DNA of 64,000 bases from Streptomyces sp. NBC_01116 (lineage in GTDB: Bacteria > Actinomycetota > Actinomycetes > Streptomycetales > Streptomycetaceae), in NCBI RefSeq assembly GCF_041435495.1, contig NZ_CP108644.1, forward strand, positions 2,790,001-2,854,000. Direction: 5' to 3'. Shown one piece after another: positions 7,917-15,660 of the stretch. Position numbers and translations under genes: made by a program. How positions within the stretch are numbered: the stretch's first letter is position 1; each line of letters starts with the position of its first letter. The notes below the pieces were generated by a model that was not told where the DNA came from, made no database searches, and saw nothing but the letters and a program-made list of their open reading frames with translations.

Positions 7917-8843
7917 ATGACGACCACGGAACCGGAACGGACGGGGCCGGGAGAGCCGCGGACGGCCCCGGGGGCGCGCAAGGCCCCCGGGCAGGGGCTG
8001 ACCTGGAGTCTGCGCGGGCGCGGCCCCGAGGACGTACCGGTGCTGGCGGACCCCGGGCCGCCGCTCGGCCACCCCGCCGGGCCCGCCACCGGGCGCGGGG
8101 TACGGGTGTGCGTGGTGGATTCGGGCGTGGAACGGGACCATCCGCTGATCGGGCCGCTGGCCGGTTCCTGGGTGGTCGTCAAGGACCCGGAGAGCGGCGT
8201 GATCACGGTCGAGCCGACGACCACCGGGGACACCTGCGGGCACGGCACCGCGTGCGCGGGCATCGTCCGCCGCACCGCCCCGGAGTGCGAGATCCACAGT
8301 GTGCGGGTGCTCGGCGAGCGGTTCTCCGGCACCGGCGACGTCCTGATGGCCGGGCTGCGCTGGGCGGTGGAGCAGGGCTTCGACGTGGTCAACCTCAGCC
8401 TGTCGACCACCCGCACGCGGTTCGCGCAGGAGCTGCACAGCCTCGCCGACAACGCCTACTTCGCCCGTACGGTGATCGTCGCCTCGGCCCACAACACCCC
8501 GGTGGAGAGCTTCCCCTGGCGGTTCGCGTCGGTGATCTCGGTGGGCAGCCACCAGGAGGACGACCCCGAACTGCACCTGTACAACCCCGACCCCCCGGTG
8601 GAGTTCTTCGGCCCCGGCCAGAACGTGACCGTGCCGTGGCTGGGCGGCCGGACGATCCGCACCACGGGGAACAGCTTCGCCACGCCGTACGTCGCCGGGC
8701 TCTGCGCCCGCGTACTGTCCGCGCACCCGCGGATGACGGCCTTCCAGCTCAAGAACGCCCTCTATCTGTCCGCGGCCAATGTGCGCCACACGCCGCGTCC
8801 TTCCACTGCGGCAGGAGATGTCCGTGATGACTCCGAGATCTGA
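7917..8843 (+). CDS. S8 family subtilisin-like serine peptidase, no signal peptide
   Basis: A 308-aa subtilase. The catalytic triad is complete: Asp68 in VVDSGVE, His109 in GHGTACAG and Ser near 253 in GNSFATPYVAG; the oxyanion-hole Asn sits in ASAHNTP. There is no signal peptide and no obvious prodomain, so it should act in the cytoplasm. It begins 3 bp after the cyclase gene and its end overlaps the GAF gene by 17 bp. In RiPP loci such peptidases can remove leader peptides; beside a cyclase/ATPase it might instead cleave a regulatory protein. Both are inference. Confidence 0.85.
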   Translation: MTTTEPERTGPGEPRTAPGARKAPGQGLTWSLRGRGPEDVPVLADPGPPLGHPAGPATGRGVRVCVVDSGVERDHPLIGPLAGSWVVVKDPESGVITVEPTTTGDTCGHGTACAGIVRRTAPECEIHSVRVLGERFSGTGDVLMAGLRWAVEQGFDVVNLSLSTTRTRFAQELHSLADNAYFARTVIVASAHNTPVESFPWRFASVISVGSHQEDDPELHLYNPDPPVEFFGPGQNVTVPWLGGRTIRTTGNSFATPYVAGLCARVLSAHPRMTAFQLKNALYLSAANVRHTPRPSTAAGDVRDDSEI

Positions 8844-9462
8844 TTCCGCCCCCTCCCTCTCCCCCACCGCCGCCGCGGTCGCCGACGCCGAGGTGGCGGA
8901 CGCGCCGCGCAGGGAGTTGCTCCAGTCGGTCGTCGACGTGGCCCGCGCCATCTTCGGGGCCGAGGCCAGTTCGGTCTTCCTGCTCGACGAGGAGGCGGAC
9001 GAGCTGGTCTTCCAGGCCGTGTCCGGGCAGGGCGAGGAGTTCCTCGTGGGCCGCCGGTTCCCGGCCGGCCGCGGGATCGCCGGGTGGGTGGCGACCTCCG
9101 GCGAGCCGATGGTGGTGGACGATCTGAGCGCCGATCCGTCCTTCGACCGTTCGCTGGCCGAGTCGACCGCGTACGTGCCGAACGCGCTGATGGCGGCCCC
9201 GCTCATCAGCGACTCCCGGATCCTCGGCGTGCTGGAGGTGCTGGACCCCTCCCCGCAGGCCCGGTCGGGGGTCAGGGAGCTGGACCTGCTCGCGATGTTC
9301 GCCCGGCAGGCCGCCGCCGCCCTGCGGGTGGTCACCCCGGAGCGGGTGCGGGAGGCCGAGCAGCGCGCGGCGTCCGGCGCGGGCCTGCTGGAGGGCGCGC
9401 GCCGCGAGGACGCGCTGAAGCTGCTGGGTAGCCTGGAGCGACTGCTGCGGGGCGCCGGCTGA
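8827..9462 (+). CDS. GAF domain sensor protein
   Basis: A 211-aa protein consisting of one GAF domain (about residues 25-165), with the conserved GRRFPAGRGIAGWVATSG and NALMAAPL segments, and a short helical tail. There is no kinase, cyclase or DNA-binding domain, so it should sense a ligand or redox state and act through a partner. The start is chosen at ATG 8827, 9 nt after GGCAGGAG; an ATG at 8818 is too close to that box. The 17-bp overlap with the peptidase suggests co-translation with the cyclase-peptidase pair. Confidence 0.75.
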   Translation: MTPRSDSAPSLSPTAAAVADAEVADAPRRELLQSVVDVARAIFGAEASSVFLLDEEADELVFQAVSGQGEEFLVGRRFPAGRGIAGWVATSGEPMVVDDLSADPSFDRSLAESTAYVPNALMAAPLISDSRILGVLEVLDPSPQARSGVRELDLLAMFARQAAAALRVVTPERVREAEQRAASGAGLLEGARREDALKLLGSLERLLRGAG

Positions 9463-9586
9463 GGAGGCCGACGCCCGGGAGCGGCCACGGGCCCGGCGCC
9501 CCGGAGCGACCACGGTCGGCGCCCGGGAGTGACCCTCGGCCCGGCGGGCAGGAGCGGGGCGAAGGCACTAGGGAAGGACCTGCACG

Positions 9587-10375
9587 ATGAAGCTCGCATT
9601 CTCCACGCTCGGGGTGCCGGGAACGCCGGTCTCCGAGGTCGTCCGGCTCGCCGCCGGCAACGGCTACCAGGGGGTGGAGCTGCGCGTCCACCCCGAGGAG
9701 CCGGTGCACCTGGGGCTCTCGTCGCTGGAACGGGCCGATGTGGTCGAGGCGTTCAAGGCCGGCGGGGTGGAGATCCTGGCCCTCGCCGGGTATGTGAAGG
9801 CGGCGGCCGAGGGCGACGACGAACCGGTCCTGGCGGAGCTGTCCGACCTGGTGAAGCTCGCCCGGGACCTGGGCGCGTCCTACGTCCGGGTCTTCCCCGG
9901 CGGCGGCGACCAGGAGCAGGCGGAGGCCGACGCGACGGCCGCCCGGCGGCTCGGCGCTGCCGCACCGGCCGCCGCCGACATGGGTGTGAGCATCCTGCTG
10001 GAGACCCATGACTCGCACCGGGCGGGCCTCGACGCCGCCCGGGTCGTCGCCGCCGTCGGGCACCCCCGGGTCGGCGCGATCTGGGACGTGCTGCACACCT
10101 GGCTCGCCGGTGAGGAGCCGGCCGCCAGCCATGCGGTGCTCGCCCCGCACCTGGGATACGTCCAGGTGAAGGACGTGGCATCGGCGGACGACCTCACTCC
10201 GGTGGCGCTGGGCTCCGGGGTGCTTCCGCTGGCGGACTGCCTGGACGGGCTCGATCCGGACACGTGGGTGTGCTGGGAGTACGAGAAGCGCTGGCACCCG
10301 GGAGCGCCCGAGCTGCCGGGCCTGCTGGGCGCGGGGCGCGAACACCTGCTGCGACTCGGCGCGCCGAAGCAGTAG
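9587..10375 (+). CDS. Sugar phosphate isomerase/epimerase family TIM-barrel protein
   Basis: A 262-aa protein of the xylose-isomerase-like TIM-barrel family. Candidate metal ligands appear in the usual order: Glu in LLETHDSHR, Asp/His in GAIWDVLHTW, and Glu in CWEYEKRW. The ATG at 9587 follows GGGAAGGA. Members isomerise or epimerise sugars or inositol derivatives, but the substrate cannot be told from sequence. It stands alone, 124 bp after the GAF gene and 185 bp before the GH3 gene, so it is probably its own transcription unit. Confidence 0.8.
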   Translation: MKLAFSTLGVPGTPVSEVVRLAAGNGYQGVELRVHPEEPVHLGLSSLERADVVEAFKAGGVEILALAGYVKAAAEGDDEPVLAELSDLVKLARDLGASYVRVFPGGGDQEQAEADATAARRLGAAAPAAADMGVSILLETHDSHRAGLDAARVVAAVGHPRVGAIWDVLHTWLAGEEPAASHAVLAPHLGYVQVKDVASADDLTPVALGSGVLPLADCLDGLDPDTWVCWEYEKRWHPGAPELPGLLGAGREHLLRLGAPKQ

Positions 10376-10490
10376 CCGGGGCAGGAGCGGCGGGGCGTCA
10401 CGAGGGCTGGGGCAGGGTCGGTACGAGGGAGTGGGGCCGGTGCGAGGCGGCGTGCGCGCCCCGGCCGTCGGTGCGGGACGGCGCGGCCCC

Positions 10491-10542
10491 TTGACCGGAA
10501 GTTATTTTCCCTATAAGCGTACTTCCTTGAAAGTTTCTTTCA
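10491..10542 (+). promoter_or_regulatory. Candidate promoter and palindromic operator of the GH3 gene
   Basis: A TTGACC box (10491-10496) is followed by an AT-rich stretch with TATAAG (10512-10517). The spacing is 15 bp, shorter than ideal. Just downstream TGAAAG-TTT-CTTTCA (10528-10542) is a perfect 6-bp inverted repeat, and GGAAGT (10497-10502) pairs with ACTTCC (10521-10526). The low GC here stands out against its surroundings. The operator would overlap the expected transcription start, suiting a repressor. Confidence 0.5.
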
Positions 10543-10560
10543 CCCCGGGAAGGAGCTCAC

Positions 10561-12393
10561 GTGCCCCACCGCACCTCAAGACGCACCCTCCTCACCGCCA
10601 CCGCGGCCGCCACGGCGGCGGCGGCCACCGGCGCCCTCGCCGTCCCCTCCCCCGCGTCCGCGGACTCCGGACACGCCTCCAGCGACCGCCGGCTGCGACG
10701 GATCATCGCCGGAATGAGCCTGGAGGAGAAGGTCGGCCAGCTGTTCGTGACGCGGGTCTACGGGCACTCCGCCACCGACCCCGACCAGGCCGACATCGAC
10801 GCGAACCTCAAGGAGATCGGGGTCCGTACGGCCGCCGAGTTGATCTCCACGTACCACGTCGGCGGCATCATCTACTTCACCTGGGCGCACAACACCCGCG
10901 ACCCGCACCAGATCGCCGACCTCTCCAACGGCCTCCAGCGTGCCGCGCTCGCCGAGCGGTCCCGGCTGCCGCTGCTCGTCTCCACCGACCAGGAGCACGG
11001 CATCGTCTGCCGGGTCGGCGAACCCGCCACGCTGCTCCCGGGCGCGATGGCCCTGGGCGCGGGCGGCTCGCGCTCCGACACCCGCCGGGCGGCCTGGATC
11101 GCGGGCGCCGAACTGGCCGCGCTCGGCATCAACCAGAACTACGCGCCGGACGCCGACGTCAACGTCAACCCGGCCAACCCGGTCATCGGCGTGCGGTCCT
11201 TCGGCTCCGACCCCGACGCGGTCGCCGCCCTGGTCGCGGAGCAGGTGAAGGGCTATCAGGGCGCGGGCGTCGCGTCGACCGCCAAGCACTTCCCCGGCCA
11301 CGGCGACACCAGCACCGACAGCCACACCGGGCTGCCCGTCATCAGCCACACCCGCGCGCAGTGGGAGGAGCTGGACGCCCCGCCGTTCCGCGCCGTGATC
11401 CGGGCCCGTATCGACTCGATCATGACCGCGCACATCGTGGTGCCCGCGCTCGACCCGTCCGAGGACCCGGCCACGCTCTCCCGGCCGATCCTCACCGGCA
11501 TCCTCCGCGAGGAGCTGGGCTACGACGGGGTGGTGGTCACCGACTCGCTCGGCATGGAGGGCGTGCGCACGAAGTACGGCGACGACCGCGTGCCGGTCCT
11601 CGCGCTGCTGGCGGGCGTGGACCAGCTGCTGAACCCGCCGAGTCTCTCCGTCGCCTGGAACGCCGTGCTGGAGGCGGTGCGGGGCGGCGAGATCAGCGAG
11701 GCGAGAGTCGATGAATCGATCCTGCGGATCCTGCGGCTGAAGAGCCGACTGGGTCTGTTCCGCGACCCGTTCGTCAGCCGGCGGGGCGTCGAGCGCACGG
11801 TCGGCAGCCGCGCCCACCGGGCCGCCGCCGACCGGATCGCCGAGCGCACGACGACCCTGCTCGCCGACCCGGGAGCCCTGCTGCCGCTCTCCCGCCGCAG
11901 CCACCGCGAGCTGTTGGTGGTGGGGGCCGATCCGGCCTCCCCCTCCGGGACGACGGGCCCGCCGACCAGCACCCTGCGCGACGCCTTCGGCGAACTGGGC
12001 TTCAACGCGACGGCGCTGTCCACCGGTACGGCTCCGAGCCGGGCGAAGATCGTCGAAGCGGTCGCCGCCGCCGGGGGCAGGGACGCGGTGGTCGTGGCGA
12101 CGTACAACGTCACGGCGACCAGCTCGCAGCGCACCCTGGTCACGGCCCTCGTGGCGACCGGCGTCCCGGTGGTCACGGTCGCCGTCCGCAACCCGTACGA
12201 CGTCGCCCACCTCACCGGGACCGGAGTCGCCGCGAGCCTCGCCGCGTACTCCTGGACCGACGTCGAACTGCGCGCCGCCGCCCGGGTGATCGCGGGCCAC
12301 GCCGAACCGGAGGGCACCCTCCCGGTCCCGGTGCAGCGCGCGGACGACCCGACGCAGGTGCTGTATCCGGTGGGCCACGGGCTGTCGTACTAG
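10561..12393 (+). CDS. Tat-exported GH3 beta-N-acetylglucosaminidase (NagZ-like)
   Basis: A 610-aa secreted glycoside hydrolase starting at GTG 10561 after GGGAAGGAG. The N-terminus SRRTLLTATAAA is a twin-arginine signal followed by an Ala-rich stretch ending in ASA near residue 34. The GH3 catalytic domain has the N-acetylglucosaminidase motif KHFPGHGDTSTDSH, which holds the His/Asp dyad, and VVVTDSLGMEGV with the Asp nucleophile. A C-terminal GH3_C-like domain follows. It should release terminal GlcNAc from chitin oligomers or cell-wall fragments outside the cell. It has its own promoter region with a palindrome. Confidence 0.88.
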   Translation: MPHRTSRRTLLTATAAATAAAATGALAVPSPASADSGHASSDRRLRRIIAGMSLEEKVGQLFVTRVYGHSATDPDQADIDANLKEIGVRTAAELISTYHVGGIIYFTWAHNTRDPHQIADLSNGLQRAALAERSRLPLLVSTDQEHGIVCRVGEPATLLPGAMALGAGGSRSDTRRAAWIAGAELAALGINQNYAPDADVNVNPANPVIGVRSFGSDPDAVAALVAEQVKGYQGAGVASTAKHFPGHGDTSTDSHTGLPVISHTRAQWEELDAPPFRAVIRARIDSIMTAHIVVPALDPSEDPATLSRPILTGILREELGYDGVVVTDSLGMEGVRTKYGDDRVPVLALLAGVDQLLNPPSLSVAWNAVLEAVRGGEISEARVDESILRILRLKSRLGLFRDPFVSRRGVERTVGSRAHRAAADRIAERTTTLLADPGALLPLSRRSHRELLVVGADPASPSGTTGPPTSTLRDAFGELGFNATALSTGTAPSRAKIVEAVAAAGGRDAVVVATYNVTATSSQRTLVTALVATGVPVVTVAVRNPYDVAHLTGTGVAASLAAYSWTDVELRAAARVIAGHAEPEGTLPVPVQRADDPTQVLYPVGHGLSY

Positions 12394-12519
12394 CCCTACG
12401 GCGACCGGACGGCCCCGCCCTCCGGCCCCGGACGCAAAGCACCCCGCGCACCTGGCGTGGCCCCGCTCCGGCGGGCCGCGCCGGGTGTACGTCTGTACGG
12501 ACGTATCGGGGGTTTCATC

Positions 12520-13215
12520 ATGGACGAGCGCACTTCCCCACGGGCCCGGCGTCGACCGCCGGTTCCCCTGCGGGTCCGGGTCGGCGTCCGGTTCGGGGTC
12601 CGGGTCGGGGTGCTGGCGGCCGTGGCCCTGCCCATCGCCGCGCTCCTGCTGACCGCCTGCCGGGGCGGCCCGGACCCGGCGGCCGTCGACGACCGGGGGC
12701 CCGCCCCTGCTCCGGCCTCGCCCGGCCCGTCACCGTACGGCGTGGTCTTCCTCGGCCCCGGTGACTGCAGTTCGCGCGGCCCGGAGATCCGGGAGGTGTT
12801 CTGCCGCAGCGAGAAGGCCGAGGCCACCGTGCTCGCCCGGCACCTCGGCGCCCTGTCGTCGGGCCCGCCCTGCCCCGACGGGACGGACTTCGTCCTGCAC
12901 GTGTCGGAGACGGGCACCGGGGCCCGTTCCCGGCTCACCACCGGCTACGCCTGCATGCGGAACCTGGAGCCCCCGCATCCGGGCGATCCGGGGCGGGGAG
13001 GCGGCCCGCTGACGGTGGTCGGGGACTGTGTCACGGCCTCCCGCGCGGGCGAGGTCACCGAGACGGCCTGCACGGACACGGGCGGACGCGCCCCGCGCTA
13101 CCGCGTGGAGTCGGCGGTGCAGCGACGGGCGCAGTGCCCCGCCACCACGGACCTGTTCGTCGCCCTGGGCGGGGACAGGCCGGTGGGCTGCGCCCGCCGG
13201 TCACCGGGAGAGTGA
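12520..13215 (+). CDS. Putative lipoprotein of unknown function
   Basis: A 231-aa protein with an Arg-rich N-terminus, a hydrophobic segment (about residues 28-46) and the lipobox LLTAC, so Cys47 is the expected lipid-anchored residue. The mature part is rich in Gly, Pro and Cys, with about ten further Cys in short blocks (DCSSRG, FCRSEK, YACMRN, QCPATT) that could form disulfides. The layout of two Cys-containing repeats resembles small Streptomyces LppU-like proteins, but I recognise no domain with certainty. It converges with the peptidase gene downstream. Confidence 0.65.
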   Translation: MDERTSPRARRRPPVPLRVRVGVRFGVRVGVLAAVALPIAALLLTACRGGPDPAAVDDRGPAPAPASPGPSPYGVVFLGPGDCSSRGPEIREVFCRSEKAEATVLARHLGALSSGPPCPDGTDFVLHVSETGTGARSRLTTGYACMRNLEPPHPGDPGRGGGPLTVVGDCVTASRAGEVTETACTDTGGRAPRYRVESAVQRRAQCPATTDLFVALGGDRPVGCARRSPGE

Positions 13216-13300
13216 CCGGAGGACGCAGCCCGTGTGAGCCTCCGAGGACGCCCGTACGGAGACCGTGCGGGGTCCGCTGCGGGGCCCGGGGCGGGGTCCG

Positions 13301-14785
13301 CTACGGGCGCAGCGTCGCCTCGTCCCGCTCGATCTCGCCGTTGCGCTTGTCCAGCCTCTTGTCGAACTTCGCCAGCGGCTCGGCCTTGGCCGGGTCCGCC
13401 TCGACGGCCGCCGGGGCGACGCCCGCCCACCGCAGGATGTCGGCGGTGGCCTTCGCCTTCTGGGCCTCCGGGAGACCGGAGACCTTCGAACCGTGGTTAC
13501 CGCCGGGGACGGTGTAGACGTAGCTGTCCTTCGCACCGCGTCCGAGACGGAACGGCTCCGCGCTCCACGGGTCGTTCCCGCCGTTGACCCACATCATCTG
13601 CCGGGCCTCGCGCTTCACCCAGCGGTCGATGTCCCGCATCGCGCCCCGGTCGAACTTCATGGGAATGGAGCGCGGCACGAAGTTGCGCGGGGGCTGGTAG
13701 CCGTAGCGGCTCAGGTTGCCGAGCCAGGGCTGCTTGATGTCCGGCGACCCGAGCTGGGTGCCCGCCTGGTAGTAGTACGGGGTGTACGTCTCCAGGCCCT
13801 GGTCGATGTAGCCGGAGAAGCCGGCGATGGCGTCGACGGAGTTCCAGATGTCCTCGTCGGTGGCCTTCTTGGCGTCGGCCGGGATGTCCACGCAGTCGGC
13901 GAGCAGGCTGTACTGCCAGAACGCGAACGTGTAGTCCATGACCGTGGCCTCGTAGGCCCGGTCGAGGGATCCGACGGTGTTGAAGGTCCAGCCGTTGGCG
14001 TCCGCCTGCTCCTTGTACTTCTTCTGGAGCGGGGCCCGGCGGATCAGCGCCTCGCGCTGCACACCGGCCAGCCGGTCGCGGCACTCCTTGGTACCGACGT
14101 TGCGGAAGAACCGGTCGTACGCCGAGTCCTCCTTGTCGACGACGTCGTTGGGCGCGACGTAGGCGACGACGCCGTCCATGTCCTTCGGGTAGAAGCGCTC
14201 GAAGTACGTGGCGGTCATGCCGCCCTTGGACCCGCCGGTGGCCAGCCACTTCTTGTCGTAGATCTTCTTCAGCGCCGTGAACACCCGGTGCTGGTCGCTG
14301 GCGGCCTGCCAGATGTCCAGCTTGGACCAGTCGGCGGGAGCCGGCCGGGACGGGGTGAAGTAGCGGTACTCCAGCGAGACCTGGTTGCCGTCGATGATCT
14401 GCGTCGGCTCGCTGCGGCTGGGGTTGGTGGAGACGTTGTAGCCGCTGGTGAAGAAGACCGTCGGGCGGCTGACGTCCTTGTGCAGCAGGGTCAGCCGCTG
14501 CTGGAACGTGCCCTTGGACGGGCGCTTGTGGTCGACCGGCTGGGTGTAGTTGAGGACGAAGTAGCGGTAGCCCGCGTACGGCTTCTCCTGGATCAGACTC
14601 ATGCCCGGGATGGCCAGGATGCGGTCCTTGATGTCCTCGTTGCTCGCTTCGCTGCCCGCGACGGTTCCGCTGCTCCGCTTCGCGGCCGGTTCCGCGGCGG
14701 TGGCCGCACCGGCCGAGGCCCCCGTGGCTCCGACCGTGCCTATGAGCACGGCGAGCGAGAGAACCCCTGTGAGTGACTTGCGCAT
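13301..14785 (-). CDS. Secreted PS-10 type (S37/S28-like) tripeptidyl aminopeptidase
   Basis: A 494-aa protein with a Sec signal peptide (MRKSLTGVLSLAVLIG, Ala-rich cleavage region near 28-31). The nucleophile elbow GGSKGGMTA (about residue 190) gives the catalytic Ser of an alpha/beta-hydrolase serine peptidase, and the C-terminal VPGGNHGSK holds the likely catalytic His. The conserved segments (FFTSGYNVS, LEYRYFTPS, NGGNDPWS) match the Streptomyces PS-10 family, which removes N-terminal tripeptides from extracellular proteins. The ATG is at 14785. A pair of 36-bp repeats lies upstream. Confidence 0.82.
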   Translation of the reverse strand: MRKSLTGVLSLAVLIGTVGATGASAGAATAAEPAAKRSSGTVAGSEASNEDIKDRILAIPGMSLIQEKPYAGYRYFVLNYTQPVDHKRPSKGTFQQRLTLLHKDVSRPTVFFTSGYNVSTNPSRSEPTQIIDGNQVSLEYRYFTPSRPAPADWSKLDIWQAASDQHRVFTALKKIYDKKWLATGGSKGGMTATYFERFYPKDMDGVVAYVAPNDVVDKEDSAYDRFFRNVGTKECRDRLAGVQREALIRRAPLQKKYKEQADANGWTFNTVGSLDRAYEATVMDYTFAFWQYSLLADCVDIPADAKKATDEDIWNSVDAIAGFSGYIDQGLETYTPYYYQAGTQLGSPDIKQPWLGNLSRYGYQPPRNFVPRSIPMKFDRGAMRDIDRWVKREARQMMWVNGGNDPWSAEPFRLGRGAKDSYVYTVPGGNHGSKVSGLPEAQKAKATADILRWAGVAPAAVEADPAKAEPLAKFDKRLDKRNGEIERDEATLRP

Positions 14786-14891
14786 GCACGCTCCCCTTGA
14801 TTCACGACAGTCGCCGTGAACTTATCGGGGCACCACACGCCACGCCAGACCCGGTTGTTCGTGTCAGTGGAGAAGATCCGTCTCCGTGGGG

Positions 14892-14965
14892 AGGATCGGT
14901 GCCGCGGGAGGGCCGGTGCGCGTGGGAAGGATCGGTGCCGTGAAGAGGGCCGGTGCGCGTGGGGA
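14892..14965. repeat. Two tandem copies of a 36-bp repeat
   Basis: A 36-bp unit beginning AGGATCGGTGCCG starts at 14892 and again at 14928, with a few differences between copies. It sits between the start of the PS-10 peptidase gene and the end of the next minus-strand gene, in the peptidase's upstream region. Confidence 0.8.
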
Positions 14966-14985
14966 GGGTCGGCCGGCCGGCCGGA

Positions 14986-15480
14986 TCAGCAGAGAATCCA
15001 TCCGGTGGCGGCGGACTTCCTGCCGATCGCGCCGGTGGCCCGGACGCAGCGGTTCAGCGCGCTGACCGTGACCGGCCCGGCCATCTTCGTGTACGAGCCC
15101 TTGTCGGTGACGGCCCGTCCGCCGCGCGCCTGGAGCGTGACGCTCATCGTCCGCCGCTTGCCGGGCTTCTTGGCGACGGTCACCGCGCACGCCTGGGCAC
15201 GGCTCTTGTAGACGCGCAGTTCTCCCGTCGAGAACTCGACGGTCTTCGCGGGGCGGCCGGAGCAGCCGGCGGCGGCCTGCGCGGTGGCGGGGACGGCGAG
15301 CAGCGGGACGAGCCCGGCGAGGAGCGGCAGGACGAGAAGGCGGACGAGGAGGCGCCGCGTCCTCCGCCCGCCCGGTCCGCCCGGTCCGGCGGGTCCGCCC
15401 GGTCCGATCGGCCCGGCGGGGGCCGTCACCGGACCGTCCGGCAGCACCGGTCCCGTCGGCCCCGCAGCCTTGTCGAACAC
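14986..15480 (-). CDS. Small secreted protein with Gly-Pro-rich N-terminus
   Basis: A 164-aa protein of unknown function. The start is uncertain: GTG 15480 is preferred because AGGTGGGGG precedes it, but GTG codons at 15492 and 15555 are in frame. Residues 7-38 form a Gly-Pro-rich tract (repeats such as GPIGPGGPAGPGG), followed by basic residues, a hydrophobic segment and a cleavage-like ATAQA. The exported part is about 90 residues, basic, with four Cys (AAGC, QACAV, RCVRA and a C-terminal Cys), likely two disulfides. An unusually long hydrophilic region before the signal helix is the odd feature. No family recognised. Confidence 0.6.
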   Translation of the reverse strand: MFDKAAGPTGPVLPDGPVTAPAGPIGPGGPAGPGGPGGRRTRRLLVRLLVLPLLAGLVPLLAVPATAQAAAGCSGRPAKTVEFSTGELRVYKSRAQACAVTVAKKPGKRRTMSVTLQARGGRAVTDKGSYTKMAGPVTVSALNRCVRATGAIGRKSAATGWILC

Positions 15481-15618
15481 GTTCGCCCCCACCTGACGTC
15501 TGTACGCACCCGCGCGTCTCTGGCTACGACGCAGCGGACCGACGGGAGGTTGCACGGCGGCACCCGGTCGGCCCCCTCGCGCTCGCGGCCGGAGTCCTGG
15601 ACCGTCCCGGGGCCCGCG

Positions 15619-15657
15619 GGACCCGGTGGACCCCGTGGACCCGGTGGACCCGGTGGC
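15619..15657. repeat. Tandem 9-bp repeats (GTGGACCCG type)
   Basis: About four copies of a 9-bp unit, GTGGACCCG with single substitutions, lie just past the stop of the ABC exporter gene. No function is evident. Confidence 0.75.
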
Positions 15658-15660
15658 CGC

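Noticed and set aside
5550..9599. A 1349-codon open frame on the minus strand opposite the cyclase, peptidase and GAF genes
   Set aside because: It lies antisense to three genes with intact catalytic motifs, has no recognisable domain and an Arg/Gly/Pro-rich composition. It is a product of high GC, which removes stop codons.
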